NCBI GenBank assembly: GCA_013694685.1
Contig: JACDBY010000399.1
Span: 1 to 6,633, forward strand
From: Actinomycetota bacterium
Lineage (GTDB): Bacteria > Actinomycetota > Thermoleophilia > Gaiellales > Gaiellaceae
Reading direction: 5' to 3'
DNA: 6,633 bases
The notes beneath the pieces are model-generated. The model saw only the letters and a program-made list of their open reading frames with translations. It did no database searches and was not told the DNA's origin. A program made the translations under genes and the position numbers. The first letter of the stretch is position 1. Every line of letters begins with the position of its first letter. Of the stretch, positions 1-5,627 are shown piece by piece.

Positions 1-15
1 GTGCTCTTCTTATCT

Positions 16-939
16 TCACCGCCGCAGCTCGAGCAGCGTCTCAGCGGCGTCGTGGTCGACCTGGAGCGTCGTATGGGTGACGCCGAAGCTCGATGCGAGC
101 ACCCGCTCGACGTCCCGCCGGCGCGCGTGACAGTCCTCGCCTCGTCCCACCAGCACATGCGCCGAGAGCGCGTCGAACCCCGACGTGATCGTCCAGACGT
201 GCAAGTCGTGGACGCTCGTCACTCCCGGAACTTCGACAATCGCGCGGACGAGCGCTTCGGCGTCGATGCGAGACGGCGTCTGCTCCATGAGGATCGCGGT
301 CGAGTCGCGCAGAACGCCCCACGCGCTCGCCGCGATCAGAAGCGCGATCGCCAGCGAGACGATGACGTCGACGAGCGTCCAGCCGGTCGTGACGACGACG
401 ACCGCTGCGAGGAGCACCCCCACCGAGCCCGCGAGGTCCGCGAGGACATGGCGGAACGCGGCCTCGACGTTCAGGCTCTCGCGACCCGAGCGTGCGAGGA
501 TCGCGGCTGCCGCCGCGTTGACGGCGAGCCCGACCACCGCGACCCCGAGCATCCAGCCCCCGAGCAACTCCGGTCGCTCGTCGAGCCGGGCGACTGCCTC
601 CCAGACGATCCAGCCGCTGACGAGGACGAGCGTCAGTCCGTTCACGAACGCGGCCAGGATCTCCGCCCGACGGAAGCCGAAGCTGCGACGGGGTGTCGAG
701 GGACGGCGCGCGAGCGTGACGGCGGCGAGCGCGAGACCGATCGCGAACGTGTCGGAGAGCATGTGACCCGCATCCGCGAGCAGCGCGAGGCTGCCCGTCA
801 GGAGACCACCAGCGACTTCGACGACCGTCAGCGCGAGTGTCAGCGCGAGAACGGTGACGAGCGCCGATCGCGACGCTCCGCCGTGACCGTGACCGTGACC
901 GTGGGCGTGACGATGCGCGTGCGTGTGCGACACGTCCAC
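16..939 (-). CDS. CzcD-type cation diffusion facilitator (heavy-metal/proton antiporter)
   Basis: Membrane exporter of the cation diffusion facilitator family, expected to move Zn2+ (possibly Co2+ or Cd2+) out of the cytoplasm in exchange for protons. The 307-residue product has a His-rich N-terminus (about eight His in residues 5-19), then six hydrophobic segments between about residues 26 and 210. The metal-site motifs are visible: HMLSD (H59, D63) in TM2 and HVLAD (H164, D168) in TM5, the two-His/two-Asp pattern of the CzcD/ZnT branch. The cytoplasmic C-terminal domain carries the diagnostic SVHDLHVWTITSG at 242-254. Length is normal for the family. The same frame stays open far upstream across radA on the opposite strand, but that extension is not protein-like. 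The start is the GTG at 939-937, just before the His cluster, with a -10-like TATGCT six bases upstream; a second GTG at 933-931 is an alternative. Divergent from radA. Family is certain; metal specificity is inferred. Confidence 0.93.
   Translation of the reverse strand: MDVSHTHAHRHAHGHGHGHGGASRSALVTVLALTLALTVVEVAGGLLTGSLALLADAGHMLSDTFAIGLALAAVTLARRPSTPRRSFGFRRAEILAAFVNGLTLVLVSGWIVWEAVARLDERPELLGGWMLGVAVVGLAVNAAAAAILARSGRESLNVEAAFRHVLADLAGSVGVLLAAVVVVTTGWTLVDVIVSLAIALLIAASAWGVLRDSTAILMEQTPSRIDAEALVRAIVEVPGVTSVHDLHVWTITSGFDALSAHVLVGRGEDCHARRRDVERVLASSFGVTHTTLQVDHDAAETLLELRR
883..912. repeat. Hexanucleotide repeat encoding the His-Gly tract of the transporter
   Basis: Three perfect GTGACC units (883-900) are followed by two degenerate ones, GTGGGC and GTGACG. 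On the minus strand they encode the alternating His-Gly metal-binding tract (residues 11-19) of the cation exporter. Because the unit is six bases, loss or gain by slippage would keep the frame and change the number of His-Gly pairs. Confidence 0.7.
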
Positions 940-945
940 CGACGG

Positions 946-951
946 AGCATA
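946..951 (-). promoter_or_regulatory. Putative -10 box of the cation exporter
   Basis: The minus strand reads TATGCT (TANNNT type), followed by six bases and then the GTG start at 939. This places the expected first transcribed base at the start codon itself, the arrangement of leaderless mRNAs common in Actinobacteria. No Shine-Dalgarno sequence and no good -35 box at 16-18 bp spacing are visible. The call rests on one hexamer and its spacing. Confidence 0.4.
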
Positions 952-1014
952 GGTCGAGGGCGACGAAAGGGAATTCGTTGTCTTGCTGGACGACGTGACG
1001 TCCGACCCCTCGGC

Positions 1015-1020
1015 TACCCT
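1015..1020 (+). promoter_or_regulatory. Putative -10 box of radA
   Basis: TACCCT (TANNNT type) ends exactly six bases before the radA ATG at 1027, so transcription would start at or next to the ATG and the mRNA would be leaderless. The purine-rich CGAGAG before the ATG is too close to serve as a ribosome binding site. GTGACG at 995-1000 resembles a -35 box, but its 14-bp spacing is short. Confidence 0.4.
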
Positions 1021-1026
1021 CGAGAG

Positions 1027-2391
1027 ATGAGCAAGGTCGTCGTCCAGTTCACGTGCAACGAGTGTGGGGCGACGTCCGGGCGCTGGCTTGGTCGCTGTCC
1101 CGGCTGCGCGGCGTTCGGGACGCTCGTCGAGGAGCTCCACGGTCGCGAGAGCGACCGAGGCGTCGTGCGAGCCGCAGCTCCGACACGACTCGGCGACGTC
1201 CGGGTCGACGCAACGGAACGCCTTTCGACCGGAGTCGCGGAGCTCGATCGCGTCCTCGGCGGCGGCCTCGTCCCGGCGTCGCTCGTGCTCCTCGGCGGGG
1301 AGCCCGGCGTCGGGAAGTCGACGCTCCTCCTGACCGCTCTCGGCTCGGTCGCGCGCAACGGGCGACGGGCGCTGCTCGTCACGGGGGAGGAGTCGGTCGC
1401 GCAGGTACGGCTTCGGGCAGACCGGCTCGGCGGTGCCGACGACGTCACCATCCTCGCCGAGACGGAGCTCGACACCGTCTGTGCGACCCTCGAGCGCGAG
1501 ACCCCCGATGTCTGCGTCGTCGACTCCGTGCAGACGCTCCATGCGAGCGAGCTCGGCTCCGCACCGGGCTCGGTCGCACAGGTTCGAGAGGCGGCCTCGC
1601 GCCTGCTGCGGGTCGCCAAGGCGAGCAACGTGGCGACGATCCTCGTCGGGCACGTGACGAAGGACGGCGCGGTTGCCGGCCCGCGGGTGCTCGAGCATCT
1701 CGTGGACTGCGTGCTCCAGTTCGAAGGTGATCGCTACAACGCCCACCGGATCCTCCGTGCCGCCAAGAACCGGTTCGGCTCGACGAACGAGCTCGGCGTC
1801 TTCGAGATGACCGCCGCGGGTCTCATCGGTGTCCCCGATCCGTCGACCCTCTTCGGCCGGACCGAGGCGGGTGAGGTGGGTGCGGCGGTCGCGGTCACGC
1901 TCGAGGGGACGCGGCCCCTCCTGCTCGAGATCCAGGCTCTCGTCTCGCGCACCGATCTCGCGATGCCGCGTCGCGTCGGAACCGGTGTGGACCCGAAACG
2001 CCTGGCCATGATCGTCGCCGTGCTCGGCCGCCACGGCGGCGTCTCCCTCGGTGCCGCCGACGTCTTCGTCAACGTCGCCGGCGGGGTCCGGATCGACGAG
2101 CCGGGGGCAGACCTCGCCGTCGCGCTCGCGATCGCCTCGGCCGCACGAGGTGCGCCGGTCGGAGAGGGGCTCGCGGCGTTCGGCGAGCTGGGTCTCACCG
2201 GCCGCCTCCGCGCAGCGGCCCAGGCTGAGCGGCGGCTCGAGGAGTGCAGGAGGCTCGGTATCGCCCGCGTCGTGGCTCCGGGCGCGACAACCAGCTCGAG
2301 CGACCGGCCGCGGATCGTTCCTGCGGCGACCATCCGCGAGGCGTTACGGACGGCTCTCGAGCAACCGAGAGAGGAGGTGGAAGCGGCCTGA
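1027..2391 (+). CDS. radA: DNA repair protein RadA (Sms)
   Basis: RadA is a RecA-like ATPase that acts as a helicase on recombination intermediates (branch migration, D-loop extension). All family landmarks are present in the 454-residue product, a normal length: a four-Cys zinc finger (C10, C13, C24, C27); Walker A GEPGVGKS with K97; Walker B DVCVVD at 161-166; the RadA signature KNRFG at 247-251; and a C-terminal Lon-protease-like domain from about residue 275, including the stretch DVFVNVAGG. Met at 1027 is chosen because it gives the expected short lead into the zinc finger. An upstream in-frame extension exists but is antisense to the transporter and low in hydrophobic residues. A -10-like box six bases before the ATG suggests a leaderless transcript. 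In mycobacteria and Firmicutes radA lies near disA; here no disA follows, and carD is next after 163 bp. Confidence 0.97.
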   Translation: MSKVVVQFTCNECGATSGRWLGRCPGCAAFGTLVEELHGRESDRGVVRAAAPTRLGDVRVDATERLSTGVAELDRVLGGGLVPASLVLLGGEPGVGKSTLLLTALGSVARNGRRALLVTGEESVAQVRLRADRLGGADDVTILAETELDTVCATLERETPDVCVVDSVQTLHASELGSAPGSVAQVREAASRLLRVAKASNVATILVGHVTKDGAVAGPRVLEHLVDCVLQFEGDRYNAHRILRAAKNRFGSTNELGVFEMTAAGLIGVPDPSTLFGRTEAGEVGAAVAVTLEGTRPLLLEIQALVSRTDLAMPRRVGTGVDPKRLAMIVAVLGRHGGVSLGAADVFVNVAGGVRIDEPGADLAVALAIASAARGAPVGEGLAAFGELGLTGRLRAAAQAERRLEECRRLGIARVVAPGATTSSSDRPRIVPAATIREALRTALEQPREEVEAA

Positions 2392-2467
2392 ACGTCTCCC
2401 TTGACCGTCCGTCGTGATCGTGCCGGAGCAGGAGTCGCTGCGCCGAGGTGGGCCTCTCGTCTTCCGG

Positions 2468-2473
2468 TAGAAT
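2468..2473 (+). promoter_or_regulatory. Putative -10 box of carD and the following operon
   Basis: TAGAAT, one mismatch from TATAAT, lies 81 bases before the carD start and predicts a transcript start near 2480. No convincing -35 hexamer lies 16-19 bp upstream. A TTGACC at 2401-2406 is too far away to pair with it. A promoter with a good -10 and poor -35 is the kind at which CarD stabilises open complexes, so autoregulation is conceivable but only inferred. Confidence 0.5.
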
Positions 2474-2483
2474 GGGAGGATCA

Positions 2484-2508
2484 CGCCGGCGCACCCGCCG
2501 GCGCTTTT
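2484..2508 (+). terminator. GC-rich hairpin with short T-run (radA terminator or carD leader attenuator)
   Basis: A perfect 8-bp stem, CGCCGGCG (2484-2491) with CGCCGGCG (2496-2503), closes a CACC loop and is followed by C and four T. It looks like a short intrinsic terminator. It lies 92 bases after radA, so it could end radA transcription. It is also just downstream of the putative carD -10 box, within the first 30 bases of the predicted carD mRNA, where it could act as an attenuator or 5'-end stabiliser. The T-run is only four bases, so termination would be partial. Confidence 0.45.
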
Positions 2509-2539
2509 CGTGAGTCAGGCGCAATCAAGACCGGACGAC

Positions 2540-2546
2540 GGGAGGG
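2540..2546 (+). promoter_or_regulatory. Ribosome binding site that fixes the carD start
   Basis: GGGAGGG is a strong Shine-Dalgarno match ending 8 bases before the GTG at 2555. It supports that start over the earlier in-frame GTG at 2510, which would add 15 non-conserved residues and has only the hairpin and T-run in front of it. Confidence 0.7.
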
Positions 2547-2554
2547 CTCGAGGC

Positions 2555-3091
2555 GTGTTCGATGTCGGCGACAAGGTCGTGTATCCCCACCACGGCGCAG
2601 GGACGGTCGTGTCGAAGGACGTCAAGGTCGTCCTCGGTGCCAAGCGGGAGTACCTGACGATCAAGATCCTGCACAACGAGATGACGGTCAACGTCCCGAC
2701 GGACAACGCAGAGAGGGTCGGGATCCGCTGGGTCATCGACCAGGAGATGGTCGAGGTCGTCGTCAAGGTGCTGCTCGGCGGGTCGACGGAGATGCCGAAG
2801 AACTGGAACCGCCGCTTCAAGCACAACCGCGACAAGATGAAGACCGGCGACATCCTGGAGCTCGCCGAGGTCGTCCGGAACCTCGCGCTCCGCGACCACG
2901 AGAAGGGCCTCTCGACAGGCGAGAAGCAGATGTATGTCAAGGCGAAGAAGATCCTCGCCTCCGAGCTCATGTACGCGAAGAGCATGAGCGAGGAGCAGGC
3001 GCACGAATGGCTCGAAGAGGTGCTCGCGAACCCCGCGAAAGGAAAGCGGGCGAAGGCAAAGCCGAAGGCTGCGGCCACGGCGACGGCGTAG
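2555..3091 (+). CDS. carD: CarD-family RNA polymerase-binding transcription regulator
   Basis: CarD binds the RNA polymerase beta subunit and the upstream edge of the transcription bubble, stabilising open complexes at rRNA and many housekeeping promoters; it is essential in mycobacteria. The 178-residue product has the Tudor-like polymerase-interacting domain at about residues 1-55 (MFDVGDKVVYPHHGAG start) and a helical DNA-contacting domain after it. The latter holds NWNRRFKHN at 83-91, where W84 matches the Trp that wedges into the DNA minor groove, and the family pattern LSTGEKQMYVKAKKIL at 119-134. The start is the GTG at 2555, set by a strong ribosome binding site and by the conserved N-terminus of the family. 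Residues 161-178 form a Lys/Ala-rich basic tail beyond the usual end of the domain. It heads a run with ispD (63 bp downstream), and carD-ispD-ispF is a conserved actinobacterial order. Confidence 0.96.
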   Translation: MFDVGDKVVYPHHGAGTVVSKDVKVVLGAKREYLTIKILHNEMTVNVPTDNAERVGIRWVIDQEMVEVVVKVLLGGSTEMPKNWNRRFKHNRDKMKTGDILELAEVVRNLALRDHEKGLSTGEKQMYVKAKKILASELMYAKSMSEEQAHEWLEEVLANPAKGKRAKAKPKAAATATA

Positions 3092-3099
3092 GCCGCCCG

Positions 3100-3120
3100 G
3101 CACTTCTCCACGAGAAGTGC
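3100..3120 (+). terminator. Perfect 9-bp hairpin between carD and ispD
   Basis: GCACTTCTC (3100-3108) and GAGAAGTGC (3112-3120) form a perfect 9-bp stem with a three-base loop, starting 8 bases after the carD stop. No T-run follows, so it is not a typical intrinsic terminator. It could be a partial terminator, an RNA stability or processing element that separates carD from ispD levels, or a DNA operator. A function is inferred only from the symmetry and the position. Confidence 0.4.
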
Positions 3121-3154
3121 ACCTCGAATCGCCCGGTTCGGTCAGGATCGCCGC

Positions 3155-3877
3155 GTGAGCGGGTCCGCGCCCCGAGGCCCGTCATCCGACGGACAACATG
3201 CCGATGGTACGTGGGCCATCCTGGTGGCAGCGGGCCGCGGCTCACGACTTGGCGGCGACCGTCCGAAGGCGTTCGCGGCGCTCGGTGGGAGGCCGCTCGT
3301 CGCAGAGAGCCTGGAGCGGCTCGATCGTTCCGACTGGATCGACGCGATCGTGGTCGTGGCACCCGCGGAGTGGGAGGAGCCGACGATCCTGCTCGCCGAG
3401 GAGATCGTCGCCTCGAAGGTCGCCGCCGTCGTGACCGGGGGGGAGACTCGGGCCGAGTCGGTCCGGATCGCGCTCGCCGAGGTGCCCGACGAGGCGCTCG
3501 TCGTCCTCGTCCACGATGCCGCACGACCCTTCGTGGACGACGCGATCGTCGAGCGCGTGCTATCTCGTCTCGGTGAGGGCGTCGACGGTGTCGTGCCCGG
3601 GCTCGCGGTTCGCGACACGGTCCGGCGGACGGAGAACGGCCTCTCCGCCGGAACGGTCGACCGCGGCGGACTCGTTGCGACACAGACGCCACAGGCGTTC
3701 GTCGCGGAGCGTCTCAGAGCGGCATACGCGGGCGATCACCACGATGCGACCGACTGCGCCTCGCTCGTCGAGCTGATCGGGGGGCGGATTGCTGTCGTCG
3801 ACGGCGACCCGCGTCTGCTCAAGGTGACGACCGTCGAAGATCTCGCCCTCGCCGAGCGACTTCTCGGGGCGAGCTGA
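3155..3877 (+). CDS. ispD: 2-C-methyl-D-erythritol 4-phosphate cytidylyltransferase IspD
   Basis: Third step of the MEP isoprenoid pathway: joins MEP and CTP to give CDP-methylerythritol, releasing pyrophosphate; cytoplasmic. The 240-residue product shows the N-terminal nucleotide-binding motif AAGRGSRLGGDRPKAF at 25-40 (R31 and K38 correspond to catalytic residues), VHDAARPF at 119-126 (D121, R124), RDT at 153-155, TVDRGGLVATQTPQAF at 167-182 with R170, the CASLVE motif at 201-206, and the closing GDPRLLKVTTVEDLALAE at 217-234 with K223. The GTG at 3155 is the only in-frame start upstream of the motif; AGGA at 3144-3147 is its plausible ribosome binding site. This leaves about 19 non-conserved N-terminal residues. 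It is 63 bp after carD and 4 bp before the HAD gene. All expected active-site residues are present. Confidence 0.96.
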   Translation: MSGSAPRGPSSDGQHADGTWAILVAAGRGSRLGGDRPKAFAALGGRPLVAESLERLDRSDWIDAIVVVAPAEWEEPTILLAEEIVASKVAAVVTGGETRAESVRIALAEVPDEALVVLVHDAARPFVDDAIVERVLSRLGEGVDGVVPGLAVRDTVRRTENGLSAGTVDRGGLVATQTPQAFVAERLRAAYAGDHHDATDCASLVELIGGRIAVVDGDPRLLKVTTVEDLALAERLLGAS

Positions 3878-3881
3878 GCCG

Positions 3882-4505
3882 ATGGCGGTTCGGACGGTCT
3901 TCTTCGACGTCGGTGAGACGCTCATCGACGAAGAGCGCTACTGGCGCGACGTCGCGGCCGCGGCCGGGGTCGGCCCGCACATTGTCTGGGCGGCGCTCGG
4001 CAAGACGATCGAGCGCGGTGAGGAGCACTGGCAGCTCTGGCGACATCTCGGGATCGAGCGCCCCGCGAGCGCCTGGGAGGGCATTGTCTACTCCGTCGAC
4101 GACTTCTATCCGGACGCGCTCGACTGTCTTCGCGCTCTTCGGTCACGAGGGCTGCTCGTCGGTCTCGCCGGCAACCAGAGCGCGGCGCTCGAGGGTTGGG
4201 CCCGCTCAGCCGATCTCCCCGTGGATCTCGTCTCCGGCTCCGCGAGCCTGGGTGTCCGGAAGCCCGACCCCGCCTTCTTCTCGGCGCTCGTCGAGGTCAG
4301 CGGCACGCCGGTCGCAGAGATCGCCTACGTCGGCGACCGCGTGGACAACGACGTCCTGCCCGCGCTGGCCGCCGGCGTGGTCGCCATCCACATCCGCCGG
4401 GGGCCATGGGGCTTCCTGCAGGCGACACCCTCCGGTGTGGAGGTGATCGACTCGCTCGGCGAGCTTCCCGGCGTGCTCGATCGTCTAGCGTCCGGATCGT
4501 CATGA
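3882..4505 (+). CDS. HAD-superfamily hydrolase (subfamily IA-like), substrate unknown
   Basis: Haloacid dehalogenase-fold protein, 207 residues, most likely a small-molecule phosphatase, though the substrate is not evident. Motif I is FFDVGETLID, with nucleophile D9. The Asp usually found two residues later is Gly (G11), and motif II reads LAGNQ (95-99), with Gly where Ser or Thr is typical. Motif III Lys is K127 in GVRKPDP; motif IV is YVGDRVDND, with D152 and D155. Residues 15-90 form a helical cap. DVG-type motif I variants are known among HAD proteins, so activity is not excluded. The ATG at 3882 is 4 bases after the ispD stop. The stop overlaps the next ATG at ATGA (4502-4505). An HAD gene between ispD and ispF is unusual, since these two are normally adjacent or fused, and hints at a link to MEP intermediates; that link is inference. 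Confidence 0.9.
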   Translation: MAVRTVFFDVGETLIDEERYWRDVAAAAGVGPHIVWAALGKTIERGEEHWQLWRHLGIERPASAWEGIVYSVDDFYPDALDCLRALRSRGLLVGLAGNQSAALEGWARSADLPVDLVSGSASLGVRKPDPAFFSALVEVSGTPVAEIAYVGDRVDNDVLPALAAGVVAIHIRRGPWGFLQATPSGVEVIDSLGELPGVLDRLASGSS

Positions 4506-4579
4506 CGGCGATCGAGCAACGCCCCCACGCGCGTGACCGCCCCGAGCTCGGGCTCGCCGTCGCCCACGGGGTTTCGTGA
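4502..4579 (+). CDS. Possible 25-residue micro-ORF bridging the HAD gene and ispF
   Basis: The short frame starts at an ATG overlapping the HAD stop (ATGA, 4502-4505) and ends at a TGA overlapping the GTG start of ispF (GTGA, 4576-4579). The 25-residue product begins MTAIEQRPHARD and ends AVAHGVS; it has no recognisable domain, signal or membrane segment. Both 4-base overlaps are the classic form for translational coupling, so ribosomes finishing the HAD gene could pass through it and re-initiate at ispF, whose own ribosome binding site is weak (GGGG at 4568-4571). It may instead be a chance frame. A 12-bp palindrome CCCGAGCTCGGG sits inside it at 4541-4552. Confidence 0.3.
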   Translation: MTAIEQRPHARDRPELGLAVAHGVS

Positions 4580-5067
4580 GCGAGCTTCGCGTCGGGCTCG
4601 GGGTCGATGCCCACGCGTTCGGTGAAGGCGTGCCGCTCGTGCTCGGCGGCGTGACGATCGAGCATCCACGCGGGCTCGTGGGTCACTCCGACGGCGACGT
4701 CGTCGCCCACGCCCTCACCGACGCGCTGCTCGGTGCCGCAGGGCTCGCCGACATCGGCGCGCTCTTTCCCTCCGACGACAGTACGTCTCGTGGGGCGGAC
4801 TCGCTTGCGCTTCTCGCAGAGGCGTACCGCCAGGTCCAGGAGGCAGGCTACGAGCTCGTCAACGCCGACTGCGTCGTGCTCGGCGAGGAGCCGCGAGTCG
4901 CTCCGCATCGGAATACCATGCGCGTCAGGCTCGCCGGGGCGATGGCCGTCGACCCGAAACGCGTCAACGTTCGCGCAACCACGACGGACCGGCTCGGCTT
5001 CACCGGCCGCGGCGAGGGCCTCGCGGCCGAGGCCGTCGCGCTGCTCCGCGTCGACGCTACGGGATGA
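4576..5067 (+). CDS. ispF: 2-C-methyl-D-erythritol 2,4-cyclodiphosphate synthase IspF
   Basis: Fifth step of the MEP pathway: cyclises CDP-methylerythritol 2-phosphate to the 2,4-cyclodiphosphate with release of CMP; a homotrimer with a metal ion at each active site. The 163-residue product is of normal length. Metal ligands are visible as D11 and H13 in VDAHAF and H45 in the stretch HSDGDVVAHALTDALLG (37-53). ADIGALFPSDD at 58-68 and the signature VRATTTDRLGFTGRGEG at 132-148 complete the family pattern. The GTG at 4576 gives the expected N-terminus (SELRVGLGVDAH). Its ribosome binding site is weak, and the start overlaps the stop of a possible micro-ORF, so coupling is likely. Its own stop overlaps the NUDIX ATG at ATGA (5064-5067). 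IspE, the intervening kinase, is not in the window. Confidence 0.97.
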   Translation: MSELRVGLGVDAHAFGEGVPLVLGGVTIEHPRGLVGHSDGDVVAHALTDALLGAAGLADIGALFPSDDSTSRGADSLALLAEAYRQVQEAGYELVNADCVVLGEEPRVAPHRNTMRVRLAGAMAVDPKRVNVRATTTDRLGFTGRGEGLAAEAVALLRVDATG

Positions 5068-5573
5068 CGGGAATCCTGGCGGTGAACGTCGCCGTGCGCG
5101 ACCGTGGGCGCTTGCTCCTCGTCCAGCGTGAGGACTTCGAGGTCTGGTGCCTCCCCGGAGGGCAGGTCGATCCCGGCGAATCGCTCGCCGACGCAGCCGA
5201 TCGCGAGGTACGCGAGGAGACCGGACTCGAGGTGACGTCGACCGATGTGGTTGGGGCGTACTCGCGGCCACATTGGCATGGCGGGATCCACGTGATCCTG
5301 TTCACCGCCGAGTTGACCGGAGGAGAGATGAGGCCCGATCCGGTGGAGGTCGTAGACATCGGCTGGTTCGTGCCCGACGAGCTTCCGCGCCCGCTCCTCG
5401 CCGGGCAGCGGGAGCGGATCGAGGACGCGCTGGCCGGGCGGCTCGGTCTCTCTCGCTCGAGTAACGCGCGGTCGCCCTTCGCATCGCGCGAGGAGGCCTA
5501 TCGGCGACGCGACGAGTCGGGGCTCGCGAGGCGCATGTTTTACGAGCGGTACCTCGCCGGAGCGGAGGCGTAG
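5064..5573 (+). CDS. NUDIX hydrolase
   Basis: NUDIX enzymes hydrolyse a nucleoside diphosphate linked to another moiety; the substrate here is unknown. The 169-residue product carries a perfect NUDIX box at residues 33-55: G33, E39, R47, E48, E51, E52 and G54 are all in place (Gx5Ex7REUXEEXGU), in a normal alpha/beta sandwich context. LPGG at 30-33 precedes it, and hydrophobic strands flank it. After the fold (about residue 125) comes a charged Arg/Glu-rich helical tail to residue 169, somewhat longer than minimal NUDIX proteins. The ATG at 5064 overlaps the ispF stop, so the gene is almost surely co-translated with ispF. That position makes a housekeeping role on CDP-linked MEP intermediates or damaged nucleotides worth considering, but nothing in the sequence proves it. 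Confidence 0.93.
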   Translation: MTGILAVNVAVRDRGRLLLVQREDFEVWCLPGGQVDPGESLADAADREVREETGLEVTSTDVVGAYSRPHWHGGIHVILFTAELTGGEMRPDPVEVVDIGWFVPDELPRPLLAGQRERIEDALAGRLGLSRSSNARSPFASREEAYRRRDESGLARRMFYERYLAGAEA

Positions 5574-5581
5574 CCCGCGGG

Positions 5582-5627
5582 CGGGCGATCCCCTCCGCTA
5601 CGAGCGCCGCTCGCCAACGATCGCCCG
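5582..5627. repeat. Nested inverted repeat after the NUDIX gene
   Basis: CGGGCGATC (5582-5590) and GATCGCCCG (5619-5627) are perfect 9-bp complements. Between them, CGAGC (5601-5605) and GCTCG (5609-5613) form an inner 5-bp hairpin with a GCC loop. It begins 8 bases after the NUDIX stop and has no T-run, so it could be a Rho-dependent or weak terminator structure for the operon. Its right arm also falls between the promoter-like boxes at 5611-5639, so an operator is possible. Confidence 0.4.

Noticed and set aside
1..1026. The radA frame is open upstream to the left edge, suggesting a much longer protein.
   Set aside because: The extension is antisense to the transporter, is extremely rich in Arg, Asp and Glu with few hydrophobic residues, and RadA proteins begin just before the zinc finger. 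It is a high-GC shadow frame.
940..2034. The transporter frame continues open across radA on the minus strand.
   Set aside because: The added residues lack hydrophobic structure, while the strand opposite encodes every RadA motif. No start codon lies between the extension and the His cluster except far upstream.
2401..2406. TTGACC as a -35 box for carD.
   Set aside because: It is 61 bases from the TAGAAT box, and no -10-like hexamer lies 16-19 bp downstream of it.
2510..2554. Earlier GTG start for CarD at 2510.
   Set aside because: It would add 15 non-conserved residues and has no ribosome binding site, whereas GTG 2555 has GGGAGGG at good spacing and gives the family N-terminus.
4541..4552. 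12-bp palindrome CCCGAGCTCGGG as an operator.
   Set aside because: GAGCTC cores are frequent here because Glu-Leu and Glu-Leu-Gly codons are GAG CTC GGC/GGG; without flanking promoter signals it is not convincing.
3155..5573. An IspDF fusion or an ispE gene in the operon.
   Set aside because: ispD and ispF are separate frames with their own stops, and no GHMP-kinase motifs of IspE are visible in the window.
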